From positions 1 through 43,333 of IMG/VR virus record IMGVR_UViG_3300005663_000017: 43,333 nucleotides of DNA, one strand, 5' to 3'. Source of the stretch: a virus. Under the pieces are notes generated by a model. The model did no database searches and had not been told where the DNA came from. It saw only the letters and a program-made list of their open reading frames with translations. The position numbers and the translations under genes are program-made. Below are positions 6,681 to 14,945 of the stretch, one piece after another; the first letter of the stretch is position 1; every line of letters starts with the position of its first letter.

Positions 6681-7169
6681 ATGACTCCGACTACGGCGTT
6701 AGAGAAAAAGGCAGATGCGGTTGTCAAGGAACTCGAGGCCGCGAAGAAGAAGGAACTCCTCGACAAGACCCGAGAGCTTTTGAAGGTTACGGAATCGAAG
6801 CTCAAGACCTTGGAGAGCATCGACGAGAACGATGCCTTTCCAAAGAGCGAACGGGAAGAACTGCTTGAGGAGTTTACGGATCGCGCCAGCGGCGAACTGG
6901 AGAAGGCCGGTCGGGAGATGGCCCTCGGCCTGGTCTATCTCAGCATGGCCGAGATTAAGGCCGAAACGTCGAGATTCTTTCCCCCGACGATGAAGCCGGC
7001 GGCGGTCAATGCGATGGTCAAGTGCATGGTCGTTGAGACGTTCGCCAAGAAGTACGTCATTCCGGCGCTGGCGAAGGAAAAGCTCCGGATTAAGCAAGGC
7101 GAGGTCCAGCCCGAGATCATGCACCTTCGCATCGAGATTCAGAGACTCCTGGGGGAGCTTGGGAAGTAA
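6681..7169 (+). CDS. Helical hypothetical protein
   Basis: 162 residues, highly charged and predicted helical. Residues 1-80 have coiled-coil character (KKADAVVKELEAAKKKELL, LLKVTESKLKTLESI), followed by a more hydrophobic helix and a final amphipathic helix. It lies upstream of the portal gene in the late operon, so a head-assembly role is possible but unproven. Confidence 0.6.
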   Translation: MTPTTALEKKADAVVKELEAAKKKELLDKTRELLKVTESKLKTLESIDENDAFPKSEREELLEEFTDRASGELEKAGREMALGLVYLSMAEIKAETSRFFPPTMKPAAVNAMVKCMVVETFAKKYVIPALAKEKLRIKQGEVQPEIMHLRIEIQRLLGELGK

Positions 7170-7181
7170 GCGAGCATTACG

Positions 7182-7685
7182 ATGATTAAGAAGTGGTACA
7201 TTTGGCTGCTGATCGTTCTCTTGGCCGGCGGAATTGGGGTTTGGTTTTTTGCCCCCGTCACGCCCTTGCGGGTGACTATATCGAGCTTCGAGTTTCACAA
7301 TCAGGCCGGGAACGATTGGTTGCGCGTGGTGTGGAAAATCTACAATCCCTCCTCGTCCTATGCCGAAGATATTATCGTAGAGACTGCTCACTTTGATGGG
7401 GGGTCGTGGTTGAGCCCTATCAAGAGTTCGAGCGGCTACACCATTGCGGGGGGGGATTTTACAGAGTTCGTCACCACGATGGCGACTAGGGTGGCCCCGA
7501 AGTGTTATCTAGGCATCGGGACGATGACGATTAACGAAACTCCTACATCTTACAATATGTGTCAAGCCCAAGAGCCTCCCATGTATCTGCAAGTGAAGGT
7601 CCGGTGGACGGCGGCGGGCTATTTCCGGCGCGAGGTCGTGAGAGGCTTTGCTCTGAGGGCAGAAGGCCACAGGGAGGGCATCTGA
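7182..7685 (+). CDS. Membrane-anchored hypothetical protein
   Basis: 167 residues. MIKKW then one hydrophobic segment (about 6-25: YIWLLIVLLAGGIGVWFFAP), followed by a beta-rich domain that would lie outside the cytoplasmic membrane. The fold resembles small Ig-like LEA/FxLYD-type domains (FHNQAGNDWLRVVWKIYNPS), by eye only. It directly precedes the portal gene, whose start touches its stop. Confidence 0.55.
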   Translation: MIKKWYIWLLIVLLAGGIGVWFFAPVTPLRVTISSFEFHNQAGNDWLRVVWKIYNPSSSYAEDIIVETAHFDGGSWLSPIKSSSGYTIAGGDFTEFVTTMATRVAPKCYLGIGTMTINETPTSYNMCQAQEPPMYLQVKVRWTAAGYFRREVVRGFALRAEGHREGI

Positions 7686-9542
7686 TTGCCTCTTAGGTTT
7701 CCCATACGTCCCGAAGGACTCACAAGCGGTCCTACGCTTAGGCCGTCAGGTGGCCCCAATGGCGCCCCCACCTACGAGATGTGGAAAAGGCGCATCGGGG
7801 CTTCGCTTGCCCGTCGGGACGAGTGGAAGGAAAGCGTAATACGCTTCTTTGTAGAGCTTCGGGGTGAAAGGGTCATAACCTGGGGCGCAGAGGAGATGCA
7901 ACAATACTTCGACTTCTGGGTGAACATCCTCTACTCGAACGCCAAAATCCTCCTCGGGCATATTTACTTCCAAGACCCCAAGTTGATCGTTAAGAAAACC
8001 ACCGACAGGGTGATTGAACTCGCGCCGATGATTGAAGCGTTAGCCCAATACTACCAGCGAGAGTTGAAAATTAAGAGGACCAACCAAAAGGCCCTCATAA
8101 ACGGAATAATCACCAACCTTGGGGTAACAAAGACCGGGTACAAGGCAATCTTTGGCGAGCCCATTGAAGCCGTAGATGAGAGAGACGAGGACAGCATCGC
8201 CGTCACCGAGCGAAGCCTGAGACAGATGGGGCTCCTAAAAGACGAAAAGAAGGGCGTTCTTGACCCTGAGAAATATCACGAACTTATCGCCGACGAGAGG
8301 CCCTTCGTAATAAATGTCTCCCCATTCGATATGCTCTTTCCGGTAGGCTCGAAGGAGATGGATGAACTTCAATGGGTTGGTCAAGAAATTACGACCTTTC
8401 TCTCAACCGTTAAGAATAACCCCCTCTACCCGAAGGAACTTACCGAAAACCTCCAAGGAACTCATATTGTCGAGATGCCCGAAGGACGCAGGATGCTTGG
8501 CATCGATAGGGACGCTTTCGCGGGCGACGAGGAATATAAAATCATCCGAATATATGAAATCTATGATATGAAAAACAACCAGTTTCACATCATAGAGCCT
8601 ACGGTCCGCGACTTCCTTCATTCATCGGCCAATCCCTATGAAGTGCTGGACGGGCACCCCTACGACTTCTTCCAGCCCTGCATTTCTCCAGGGAAAGACG
8701 TTTACGGAACCCCCCTACCGAAGATAGACGAAGCGGTAAGGCTTGAGTACGTCACTATCCGGCAAAGGATTATGGCCCACATTGACAAGTTTGTTGCGAG
8801 GCTGGCAGTAAGGTCAGATGGTTTAGATGAAGCCACCCTTAGACAGGCAAAGCAGGGCGACCTTGGCTCCATTATCATAACGACGGACGACCCCAACAAG
8901 GTTTTTTCTGGAATGCCCAATCCTGGCATCGACCCTGCGACATTTATCCACCTAAATCAGTTACTGAATGACCTTAGAATTTCAACAGGCATTTCGGAAG
9001 CCAAGAGATCGGGAGAGGGTAGGAGAAAAACCAAAGGCGAGGCCGTTCTTATCGAAAAGGGTTCCGATGTAGCCCTGAGCGTTGACCAAGATAAAGTCGA
9101 TGACTTTGTGACTGGTCAGGCCCGAAGGTTGGTCCAGGTGATTCTCAGGTTCGTGGACTATCCCATCGCTCTGATGTTTGCAGACCCAGGCCAAGCGGAG
9201 CAGGAAAGGGCGGTTATTCCATCGGAGGACATTCGGGCAGAGGTACATTTTTCCGTCAAGGTCGGCTCGTCGCAACAGCCCAACCCGGAGCTCGATAGGA
9301 TTCTCAAGACGGATTTGTTCTCTCTTGCAATCAATCCAGCGACGAGGGAAGCGTTGGGTTTTCAAGGAAAGGCCCCCGATTACGTCCGGATGTTCGAGGA
9401 TGTCGTCGCCGCCCACAACCTTCCCAATCCAGAGGACTACCTAGTGGACCTTCCCCCGCCCGAGCAAGAATTAGAGGAGGGTGAAGAGGGCGGGCAAGAG
9501 CCAGCAAACATACTCCAGGCACTTGCGGGGGGCCAGCAATGA
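7686..9542 (+). CDS. Portal protein
   Basis: 618 residues. The TTG start at 7686 directly follows the previous stop and has GGGAGGG at proper distance; the next ATG (7779) would cut off 31 residues. The dodecameric portal forms the DNA channel at one head vertex. Evidence is the length, the position between terminase and scaffold/coat, and the long helical body with segments seen in podovirus portals (YFDFWVNILYSNAKILLGHI, RLEYVTIRQRIMAHIDKF, GISEAKRSGEGRRKTKGEA). The C-terminus is Glu/Pro-rich and probably flexible. Confidence 0.7.
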   Translation: MPLRFPIRPEGLTSGPTLRPSGGPNGAPTYEMWKRRIGASLARRDEWKESVIRFFVELRGERVITWGAEEMQQYFDFWVNILYSNAKILLGHIYFQDPKLIVKKTTDRVIELAPMIEALAQYYQRELKIKRTNQKALINGIITNLGVTKTGYKAIFGEPIEAVDERDEDSIAVTERSLRQMGLLKDEKKGVLDPEKYHELIADERPFVINVSPFDMLFPVGSKEMDELQWVGQEITTFLSTVKNNPLYPKELTENLQGTHIVEMPEGRRMLGIDRDAFAGDEEYKIIRIYEIYDMKNNQFHIIEPTVRDFLHSSANPYEVLDGHPYDFFQPCISPGKDVYGTPLPKIDEAVRLEYVTIRQRIMAHIDKFVARLAVRSDGLDEATLRQAKQGDLGSIIITTDDPNKVFSGMPNPGIDPATFIHLNQLLNDLRISTGISEAKRSGEGRRKTKGEAVLIEKGSDVALSVDQDKVDDFVTGQARRLVQVILRFVDYPIALMFADPGQAEQERAVIPSEDIRAEVHFSVKVGSSQQPNPELDRILKTDLFSLAINPATREALGFQGKAPDYVRMFEDVVAAHNLPNPEDYLVDLPPPEQELEEGEEGGQEPANILQALAGGQQ

Positions 9543-9883
9543 GATTTCGCCTGAAAGTCCATTGGCCTTGGTTTGCGCTCCTCGGCGGCTTCATCCTTGT
9601 CCTGTGGACCGCCGCCATCTTTCACATTCGCTTCTATCAGGCAAGGGCCGACTGGTACGCTTCGTCTGCCCTTTACGCAGAGAACGAAGCCCGCATGGAG
9701 CAAATAAATCAGAAGTGGGAGCGCATCATAGCCCTTGAGGAGGCATCCGGAGATATATCTTCTAAGCACACTCGGGACCTTTTTAAGTCTCTAGCCAAAC
9801 TTCAAATGCGAATGACCAAGGCTGAGGACAGGCTGGACATTATCGGGGAGCGCTTGGTAAAATGGCGACTCCTAAACCCGTAA
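9539..9883 (+). CDS. Membrane-anchored coiled-coil protein
   Basis: 114 residues, overlapping the portal stop by 4 bases. One transmembrane segment (about 11-30) is followed by a long coiled coil (ENEARMEQINQKWERIIALE, LAKLQMRMTKAEDRLDIIGE). Such proteins beside portals are common but without known function. It could be a spanin-like or head-assembly accessory protein; neither is supported by a clear motif. Confidence 0.6.
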   Translation: MRFRLKVHWPWFALLGGFILVLWTAAIFHIRFYQARADWYASSALYAENEARMEQINQKWERIIALEEASGDISSKHTRDLFKSLAKLQMRMTKAEDRLDIIGERLVKWRLLNP

Positions 9884-9888
9884 GGGTT

Positions 9889-9972
9889 ATGGTACGATAC
9901 TTTGTTCATTGCGCGAAGGATGTGCTTGAAATATACAAGGAGCGTTGGAGGCTGCTGTGGGCAGGAGAGTAA
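9889..9972 (+). CDS. 27-residue hypothetical peptide
   Basis: ATG at 9889 with AAGGG just upstream, product MVRYFVHCAKDVLEIYKERW then RLLWAGE. It ends inside the next gene and is probably coupled to it. Small and uncertain. Confidence 0.35.
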   Translation: MVRYFVHCAKDVLEIYKERWRLLWAGE

Positions 9973-10274
9973 AGGAGCGATTCATCTATTGCCGGGAGCA
10001 AAAGAAGGTCGTTCCCGCAGGAGAGGTCAAGCACTACCGGGCTGGCATCGGGCCAGCGGTGCAAATAATCAAGCCCCATTTTAACCCTTCATTGGGGCAG
10101 TACGTTACCTCCAAGAACGACCTGCATAGAAAGTTTGAAAAGAAAGGGCTTGCGCCAATCGAAGATTTCCCTCATTGTAAGGAGGGCGTCCACAAGACCG
10201 TCCGGACGAAGCCGGACATAAAGGACGCGATGGAAAGGGCTCGGGCCCGATTGAAGGAGCGGGGCGAGATATGA
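9957..10274 (+). CDS. Hypothetical protein (RFIYCREQ family)
   Basis: About 105 residues from GTG 9957 (GGAGG 6 bases upstream); TTG 9945 is an alternative. It begins GRRVKERFIYCREQKKVVPA, a start I recall from small phage proteins found between portal and capsid genes. The C-terminal third is basic and helical (KDAMERARARLKERGEI). Function unknown. Confidence 0.55.
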   Translation: MGRRVKERFIYCREQKKVVPAGEVKHYRAGIGPAVQIIKPHFNPSLGQYVTSKNDLHRKFEKKGLAPIEDFPHCKEGVHKTVRTKPDIKDAMERARARLKERGEI

Positions 10275-10420
10275 AGTGCGGCTGGTGTAAAAAATGGAAC
10301 CCAGGGCACAGGCCCAACGATTGCGAGGAAAGAACAAAGCCGCCCGCCTTTTTTTCGGCTCTGATTCGTCGAGCCCTGATGCGAGACATTGAACGGGTGG
10401 AGAAGGGGTTGACCCGATGA
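10271..10420 (+). CDS. Tiny Cys-motif protein
   Basis: 49 residues starting MKCGWCKKWNPGHRPNDCEE. C3, C6, H13 and C18 could form a zinc knuckle. Overlaps both neighbours by 4 bases, which strongly suggests a translated gene. Confidence 0.5.
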   Translation: MKCGWCKKWNPGHRPNDCEERTKPPAFFSALIRRALMRDIERVEKGLTR

Positions 10421-10662
10421 CCAATCGGAGAGCAAAGCCGAAGAAGGTTGTTCGAGCGGCACAACCCCCGCCCGAGACGATTACGATGTCCATAATAATA
10501 CCTCCTGATGCTCCTCCGTTTGTTGAGGGGCCGCTTAACGACCCCATCAGGGCATACGGAATTTTAAAGATAGGAGAGAAATTGCTCGACGCTTATTACG
10601 ATGCGTTGAGGGAGAAAATGAAAAACGAGGAGCCTAGAATAATTCTTCCGACGACACACTAG
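10417..10662 (+). CDS. Hypothetical protein, last gene before terminator
   Basis: 81 residues, a basic start (MTNRRAKPKKVVRAA), a proline-rich middle and a C-terminal amphipathic helix. It overlaps the previous gene by 4 bases and is followed by the terminator at 10723. Not recognised. Confidence 0.55.
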   Translation: MTNRRAKPKKVVRAAQPPPETITMSIIIPPDAPPFVEGPLNDPIRAYGILKIGEKLLDAYYDALREKMKNEEPRIILPTTH

Positions 10663-10683
10663 GCACTTCTTCATAGGATAACG

Positions 10684-10701
10684 CCCCGCCGGCCAGCGGG
10701 G
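10684..10701. other. GC-rich hairpin upstream of terminator
   Basis: CCCCGC (10684-10689) and GCGGGG (10696-10701) form a perfect 6-bp stem with a 6-base loop. It has no T-run. It is the first of four hairpins between the portal operon and the capsid operon. Confidence 0.5.
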
Positions 10702-10722
10702 AAGTCCAAAGGGAAAGCATAG

Positions 10723-10761
10723 CCCTATCCGTTGCAACGGGCGGATAGGGTTTTTCTTTTT
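10723..10761 (+). terminator. Rho-independent terminator
   Basis: CCCTATCCG (10723-10731) pairs perfectly with CGGATAGGG (10742-10750), followed at once by TTTTTCTTTTT. It should end or attenuate transcription from the portal block, letting the scaffold/coat genes be expressed at a different level. Confidence 0.85.
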
Positions 10762-10781
10762 GGGCGTAACGGGCTATAAAC

Positions 10782-10831
10782 GCGGCGGTTGGCAAACCGT
10801 CGCACCGGGCGGGGTGCAGCCGACCCCGCCC
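10782..10831 (+). other. Double hairpin in the scaffold/coat leader
   Basis: GCGGCGGTT/AACCGTCGC (10782-10790 with 10795-10803, one G-T pair) and GGGCGGGGT/ACCCCGCCC (10807-10815 with 10823-10831, perfect) lie side by side, 60 bases before the next gene. No T-run follows, so they are not ordinary terminators. They may stabilise or define the 5' end of the abundant scaffold/coat mRNA. I found no clear sigma70 promoter here. Confidence 0.6.
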
Positions 10832-10892
10832 ATCCCTAAATATCGGGCTCTAAATAGCGATGGTCGAAGCCGGACCATGGGGAGGACGGAAA

Positions 10893-11627
10893 ATGCCAGG
10901 AGAAGTGGACGACAAGGGTAACCCAGAGGAGCGAACGGTCCCGCTCGAAGTGCTGACAGCGCAGGGCAAGGACAAGGACGCCAGAATTGCCGACAGGGAT
11001 GAGGAAATTCAGAATCTCAACCGGCAAATTGCGGCTCTAAAAAGCCCGACCGAGGATGGTGGTCCTGCACCAACGCCGGAGGTAGAGGCTCCAGGGGACT
11101 ACAAACCCGAAGATGTGGCCTTTATCGAAGGGCTGATTTCGAAAGCCGTTGGGGGCCTGGATAGTTCCAGGGTGGCCCCGATGGTGGAGATGGTGAAGTC
11201 GCTGTTAGAGTCGCAACACTCCGTTGGTCTGCAAACCAAAGTCTCCGCGATTAAGGAAGTGCCTCCAGAGTTTCAGCCGGAAGCACTTTCGGCGGAGATC
11301 GCGGCGGTCAAGGCAGAGGCAGGAGCGGCGGGCAGATTTATTACCGCCGAAGAGGCTTACGGGCAAATTATCGTAGGTAAGTTGCCCGAACTCCTCGAAG
11401 CCTCTGGTAAGACCTCGGAGGCAGAGCGTGTGAAGCTCCTCGCAGAAAAGAAGCTGACGGTTGCGGTACATTCCGGGGAAGGCGTGTCCCCAGAGATGGT
11501 GGGCACGGAAGGGCGTGAATGGTATGACAAGCTCCCCCATGAGGACAAGGAAAAGAAAGAGCAAGTCACCCAAAGCGTCTATCACAAAGTCCTTACTCGG
11601 TTGGGGATTCCGATTCCGCCAGCTTGA
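10893..11627 (+). CDS. Putative scaffolding protein
   Basis: 244 residues. The ATG at 10893 (MPGEVDDKGNPEERTV) has GGAGGACGG 8 bases upstream and is preferred to 10860. The N-terminal coiled coil (AQGKDKDARIADRDEEIQNL) and acidic, proline-containing middle, followed by helices, match scaffolding proteins, which sit just before the coat gene and guide prohead assembly. Assigned mostly from position and composition. Confidence 0.6.
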   Translation: MPGEVDDKGNPEERTVPLEVLTAQGKDKDARIADRDEEIQNLNRQIAALKSPTEDGGPAPTPEVEAPGDYKPEDVAFIEGLISKAVGGLDSSRVAPMVEMVKSLLESQHSVGLQTKVSAIKEVPPEFQPEALSAEIAAVKAEAGAAGRFITAEEAYGQIIVGKLPELLEASGKTSEAERVKLLAEKKLTVAVHSGEGVSPEMVGTEGREWYDKLPHEDKEKKEQVTQSVYHKVLTRLGIPIPPA

Positions 11628-11637
11628 GGATAGCTAA

Positions 11638-12615
11638 ATGGCGATTGGAGGCGCGGAAATCACAACCAAGATCCTCGCCGAAACGCTGTTCGAGCTCTCG
11701 CCCGTAATGGAGGACAATGTATCGAAGATGATACCTTTATTCTGGTTCTTGAGAGCCAAGGACCAGATGAAGGAAGTTACGGGCGCCAGAGATTTCCGCG
11801 AACGGCTGATGTACGGCAAGGGCTCTTGGGACTACTACGAGAAATGGGGAACTCTGGACATGACGCCTCAAGAAGGCTTCACCCATGCCATCTACACCCA
11901 GGTAAGGGGTGCGGCCCCGATTGTTCTTGAGGACTGGGAAGTTCTCCAAAACGCCGGTGTCCATCAATTAGGGGACATCGTGCGCGACACCCAAGTTCAA
12001 GCCGAAATCACAATGGGCGAGGGCCTGGGGGTTGACCTCTTCAACGACGGGTCTGACTCGGCTCGGATTCACGGGCTGAGGTTTCTCATCGCAGACGATC
12101 CGACAACCGGAACGGTAGGAGACATCGACAGGTCGGACGCCCTCAACATTTGGTGGAGAAACCAGGTCAAGACCACGGCGCTTACGTCATTCAAGGCGAC
12201 GTGGCTCGATGGCTGGCACCACCTAGAGGAAACCTACCTCGATGCGTCGAAGCGGTCGAATGACAGCCCAAACTTCTGTGTCACGACACCGCTGATCTAC
12301 CGTTTCTACACAGCCGGCCCGACGGACAGGACTCGCGTAGGCACAAACGAGCTTCTTGCCAAGGTCGGCTTCGCAAACGCCGCGTTTCACGGTGCCGCCG
12401 TGGTGTACGATGAGAATTGTCCGGCGGACCACTTCTACTTCCTGAATACGCGGTATCTCAGGATCAAGGTTCTCAAGGGCGGGAACTTCCGGATGTATCC
12501 CCCGGCCTCGCCCGCCAATCAGCCCTGGCTGGCCGTCTCGGCCATAGTGCTGATTGCCCAGTTAACCATGAGCAACGCCGCAAAGCAGGGCGTCTCAACC
12601 AACATCACGGGTTAG
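11638..12615 (+). CDS. Major capsid protein
   Basis: 325 residues. It follows the scaffold-like gene and shows coat-type sequence: an N-terminal helix, RDFRERLMYGKGSWDYYEKW (loop), AAPIVLEDWEVLQNAGVHQL, a mid-domain with DGWHHLEETYLDASKR, and a C-terminal beta-rich end (NTRYLRIKVLKGGNFRM). Length and context fit an HK97-fold coat protein of the kind found in podovirus-like metagenomic phages. It forms the head shell. Confidence 0.8.
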   Translation: MAIGGAEITTKILAETLFELSPVMEDNVSKMIPLFWFLRAKDQMKEVTGARDFRERLMYGKGSWDYYEKWGTLDMTPQEGFTHAIYTQVRGAAPIVLEDWEVLQNAGVHQLGDIVRDTQVQAEITMGEGLGVDLFNDGSDSARIHGLRFLIADDPTTGTVGDIDRSDALNIWWRNQVKTTALTSFKATWLDGWHHLEETYLDASKRSNDSPNFCVTTPLIYRFYTAGPTDRTRVGTNELLAKVGFANAAFHGAAVVYDENCPADHFYFLNTRYLRIKVLKGGNFRMYPPASPANQPWLAVSAIVLIAQLTMSNAAKQGVSTNITG

Positions 12616-12626
12616 GGGGAATGATG

Positions 12627-13157
12627 ATGAAGCGAATACTTAGAAGCCTCATCGTGTCGGCCCTCATCTTCGTGATGGTTGCGCCGGCATGGGCAATAAG
12701 AACCCCGAGTTCCATCGGAAGAACGGATTCCGATTGGATCATCATAAACGTCCGGAACGTCTGTCACACAGCCGGCACTACGAACTGTGTAATGTTTGCC
12801 GGCGAGGTCGTTGAGTGGGTGGTTGGAGCCACCAATCCAGGCGTGGACGTACAGAAATCGAATACGAATGACAGCCCCTTAATTGCGGGGCTCATTGTTG
12901 GTCCGGCCTCTGCCGTTACGTCCAAGAGCGGGACCGTGGCCTCTGGTGAGTTGGCGGCGATGTTGATATACGGGTATTACGCCTTCGCCATGACCACCGG
13001 AACCCTGGTCAACGGGGACATCCTCGGGACCTCTACCACTCTTGGTGTAGCGGATGTTTCGGCTGGTACGGCGGGTACAATTCTAGGGACGATTATTGCT
13101 GATAGCGTCTCTGGTGCGCCGTCCAACACCAACGGGGTTTTCATCGACGTTCGATAA
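12627..13157 (+). CDS. Capsid decoration-like protein with Sec signal peptide
   Basis: 176 residues from the third of three consecutive ATGs (12621, 12624, 12627; AGGGGGA upstream). Residues 1-23 form a classic signal peptide: MKR, a hydrophobic core and the cleavage site APAWA before IRTPSS. The mature part is Gly/Thr/Val-rich and reads like capsid cement proteins (NDSPLIAGLIVGP, VNGDILGTSTTLGVADV). A secretion signal on a protein encoded right after the coat gene is unexpected, because heads assemble in the cytoplasm. Confidence 0.6.
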   Translation: MKRILRSLIVSALIFVMVAPAWAIRTPSSIGRTDSDWIIINVRNVCHTAGTTNCVMFAGEVVEWVVGATNPGVDVQKSNTNDSPLIAGLIVGPASAVTSKSGTVASGELAAMLIYGYYAFAMTTGTLVNGDILGTSTTLGVADVSAGTAGTILGTIIADSVSGAPSNTNGVFIDVR

Positions 13158-13164
13158 ACGCGGT

Positions 13165-13235
13165 GACGGGGGGAGGGGCCGAGTCTCATAGGCACCCTCC
13201 GTGAGGCACCGCTCAAGTGCATCCCTCCCCTCGTC
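13165..13235 (+). other. Structured intergenic segment with 13-bp closing stem
   Basis: GACGGGGGGAGGG (13165-13177) pairs with CCCTCCCCTCGTC (13223-13235) over 13 positions with one G-T pair. The 45 bases enclosed contain smaller possible stems (CTCA/TGAG, GCAC/GTGC). No T-run follows. It separates the decoration-like gene from the O-antigen-ligase-like gene and could be an mRNA stabiliser, processing site or small RNA. Confidence 0.6.
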
Positions 13236-13271
13236 AATGGGGTTCTTCTGCCTCAAAGCAAGGAGGGTGTC

Positions 13272-14597
13272 ATGGTAAGAGGGTTAATATTCTTTCTAGC
13301 GGTACAATCGTTTTTCCTCATCCCGCAGGGTGGGGCTACGGGTTACGCTAGAGTTCCCCCAATTGGGGACAGGGTTACTACTCCGCGTGAGCTCCTGACC
13401 TATTGGGCCATCTACGGCCTTATAGGTTGGTGGATGTGGAAGGGCGACAAGACAATTGCTCAGAGCAAGTGGCTGGCCGCTTTCGTCGTTTGGTCTGCCT
13501 TCGGGGTTATCTATCCCCTTTCCTTCACGATGCAAAAACTTTTCTTTTATGTAGACCCTGTCGGGCTCAAGTTTTTCCACTCGGCCTTATTCTTTTCTCT
13601 TGCATGGATTATTCTGAGCGGCTCCTTGGGGCGCCTTGACGTTTTCAAGGTGAACACGGCTCTAGTGATTATAGGGTCTGTCCACGCAGCTATTGTTTTA
13701 CTTCACGTTGCCGGCTATCCCGCGATTGGGTGGCTTCCATTATTGAAAAACCCTAAGTGGCACCACGCGAAGCCCGAACACGTCATCGGGATTGTCGGGA
13801 ATACTTGGCACATGGCGGCGTACTTGGCCTTCATCTTTCCCTTGACGCTGGATCGGTTCAGGCCCTTCCCCAATTATCTTATTTACGGGCTGATTATCGG
13901 TGCCCTGATAGTGACCAAGAGTTCATCTTCGATGGTCGCGGTTTTGGCCGGATACATCACCTACGCTGGCCGGACGCTACTCATAGGGTGGCGCCGACTG
14001 GTGGTGGTGGGGCTGATAGGTGTAATTCCTGCGTATGTTCTCTTCATCGACAGGCCGGCTTATGCCGATTGGGACAGGTGGCAGATTTGGAAAACCACCA
14101 TTCAAATGGTTCCCCTCCCAGGCCAGAGAAAGACATTGCCAGCGAACGCATTGACTCAGGGAGAGAAAAAAGCGTTCCTTCCCGAGTCAAGTGCATGGTT
14201 GATAGGTTACGGAGCATCGGGCTACGCTCAGATATTCCCTCATATCAGCGGACAAGACGAGACGGGCCACTACTGGTTCAATTACCCCGGCTCTGGCCCG
14301 AAGAACATAGGTAAGCCTGGTTATCAGGGGCCGAATTGGAACCTCCACGCCCACAATGAGTATCTACAAGTGCTGTTCGAGCATGGGCTTGTGGGGCTGG
14401 TCATGGTGTTCGGCTTCATCTACTGGCTCTTTAGGCGGGCACGCGGGCTCATGGGGAGCCTCGAACTCCGGCGGTGCATGGGCGCGGTTGTAGCAATCCT
14501 AGTCCACAGCTTCTTTAACCCCACAATGCATGTCGCACAGCTAGCGACGGTGGCGGTGGTGGTTTCGTCGGGGGCTTATGTTCTCACAGAGAGGTAA
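13272..14597 (+). CDS. O-antigen ligase/polymerase-like membrane protein (Wzy_C family)
   Basis: 441 residues with about ten hydrophobic segments. A large external loop at about 270-370 ends in NLHAHNEYLQVLFEHGLVGL (358-377), the hallmark of the WaaL/Wzy ligase family, whose essential His lies in this region. Family members transfer or polymerise O-antigen on lipid carriers at the periplasmic face of the inner membrane. In a phage this would alter host surface polysaccharide, for example to block superinfection. GAAAGCAAGGAGGG lies upstream. It is inserted between capsid and neck genes, as expected for a moron. Confidence 0.75.
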   Translation: MVRGLIFFLAVQSFFLIPQGGATGYARVPPIGDRVTTPRELLTYWAIYGLIGWWMWKGDKTIAQSKWLAAFVVWSAFGVIYPLSFTMQKLFFYVDPVGLKFFHSALFFSLAWIILSGSLGRLDVFKVNTALVIIGSVHAAIVLLHVAGYPAIGWLPLLKNPKWHHAKPEHVIGIVGNTWHMAAYLAFIFPLTLDRFRPFPNYLIYGLIIGALIVTKSSSSMVAVLAGYITYAGRTLLIGWRRLVVVGLIGVIPAYVLFIDRPAYADWDRWQIWKTTIQMVPLPGQRKTLPANALTQGEKKAFLPESSAWLIGYGASGYAQIFPHISGQDETGHYWFNYPGSGPKNIGKPGYQGPNWNLHAHNEYLQVLFEHGLVGLVMVFGFIYWLFRRARGLMGSLELRRCMGAVVAILVHSFFNPTMHVAQLATVAVVVSSGAYVLTER

Positions 14598-14603
14598 AGG
14601 GAA

Positions 14604-14945
14604 ATGAGCGTTTTGAGCTACGGCTGGTTTAGGAAAACGGTGGCGGCGTCGGGGACACCAGAGGCATTGAAGCCTAATGCGTTCAAGGTCTTATGGTGGA
14701 CCCTGACGCCGATTCAGGGGAACTCGGGGGCGAACGTCTACGTTGGAAGCGACGACATGCCTCCAAGTAGCAACGCTTATCCTTTGACCATTGGTGAGCA
14801 TTTCCCTTCGCCCCTGAGTGGCGGGCAGAGCGTTTTGCACGCTGGCGGGCTCAGGGATGACTTGAACAAGATTCAGATCGACGTGGATACAAGCGCTGAC
14901 GGCGTGATTGTGCTCTACGCCAGCTATCCGGGGGATACGCCATGA
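14604..14945 (+). CDS. Hypothetical virion-region protein
   Basis: 113 residues, beta-rich and soluble, with an AAAGG ribosome-binding site. Glycine/serine-containing loops and a C-terminal VDTSADGVIVLYASYPGDTP strand suggest a small virion or decoration protein. Its stop overlaps the next start. Not recognised. Confidence 0.5.
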   Translation: MSVLSYGWFRKTVAASGTPEALKPNAFKVLWWTLTPIQGNSGANVYVGSDDMPPSSNAYPLTIGEHFPSPLSGGQSVLHAGGLRDDLNKIQIDVDTSADGVIVLYASYPGDTP

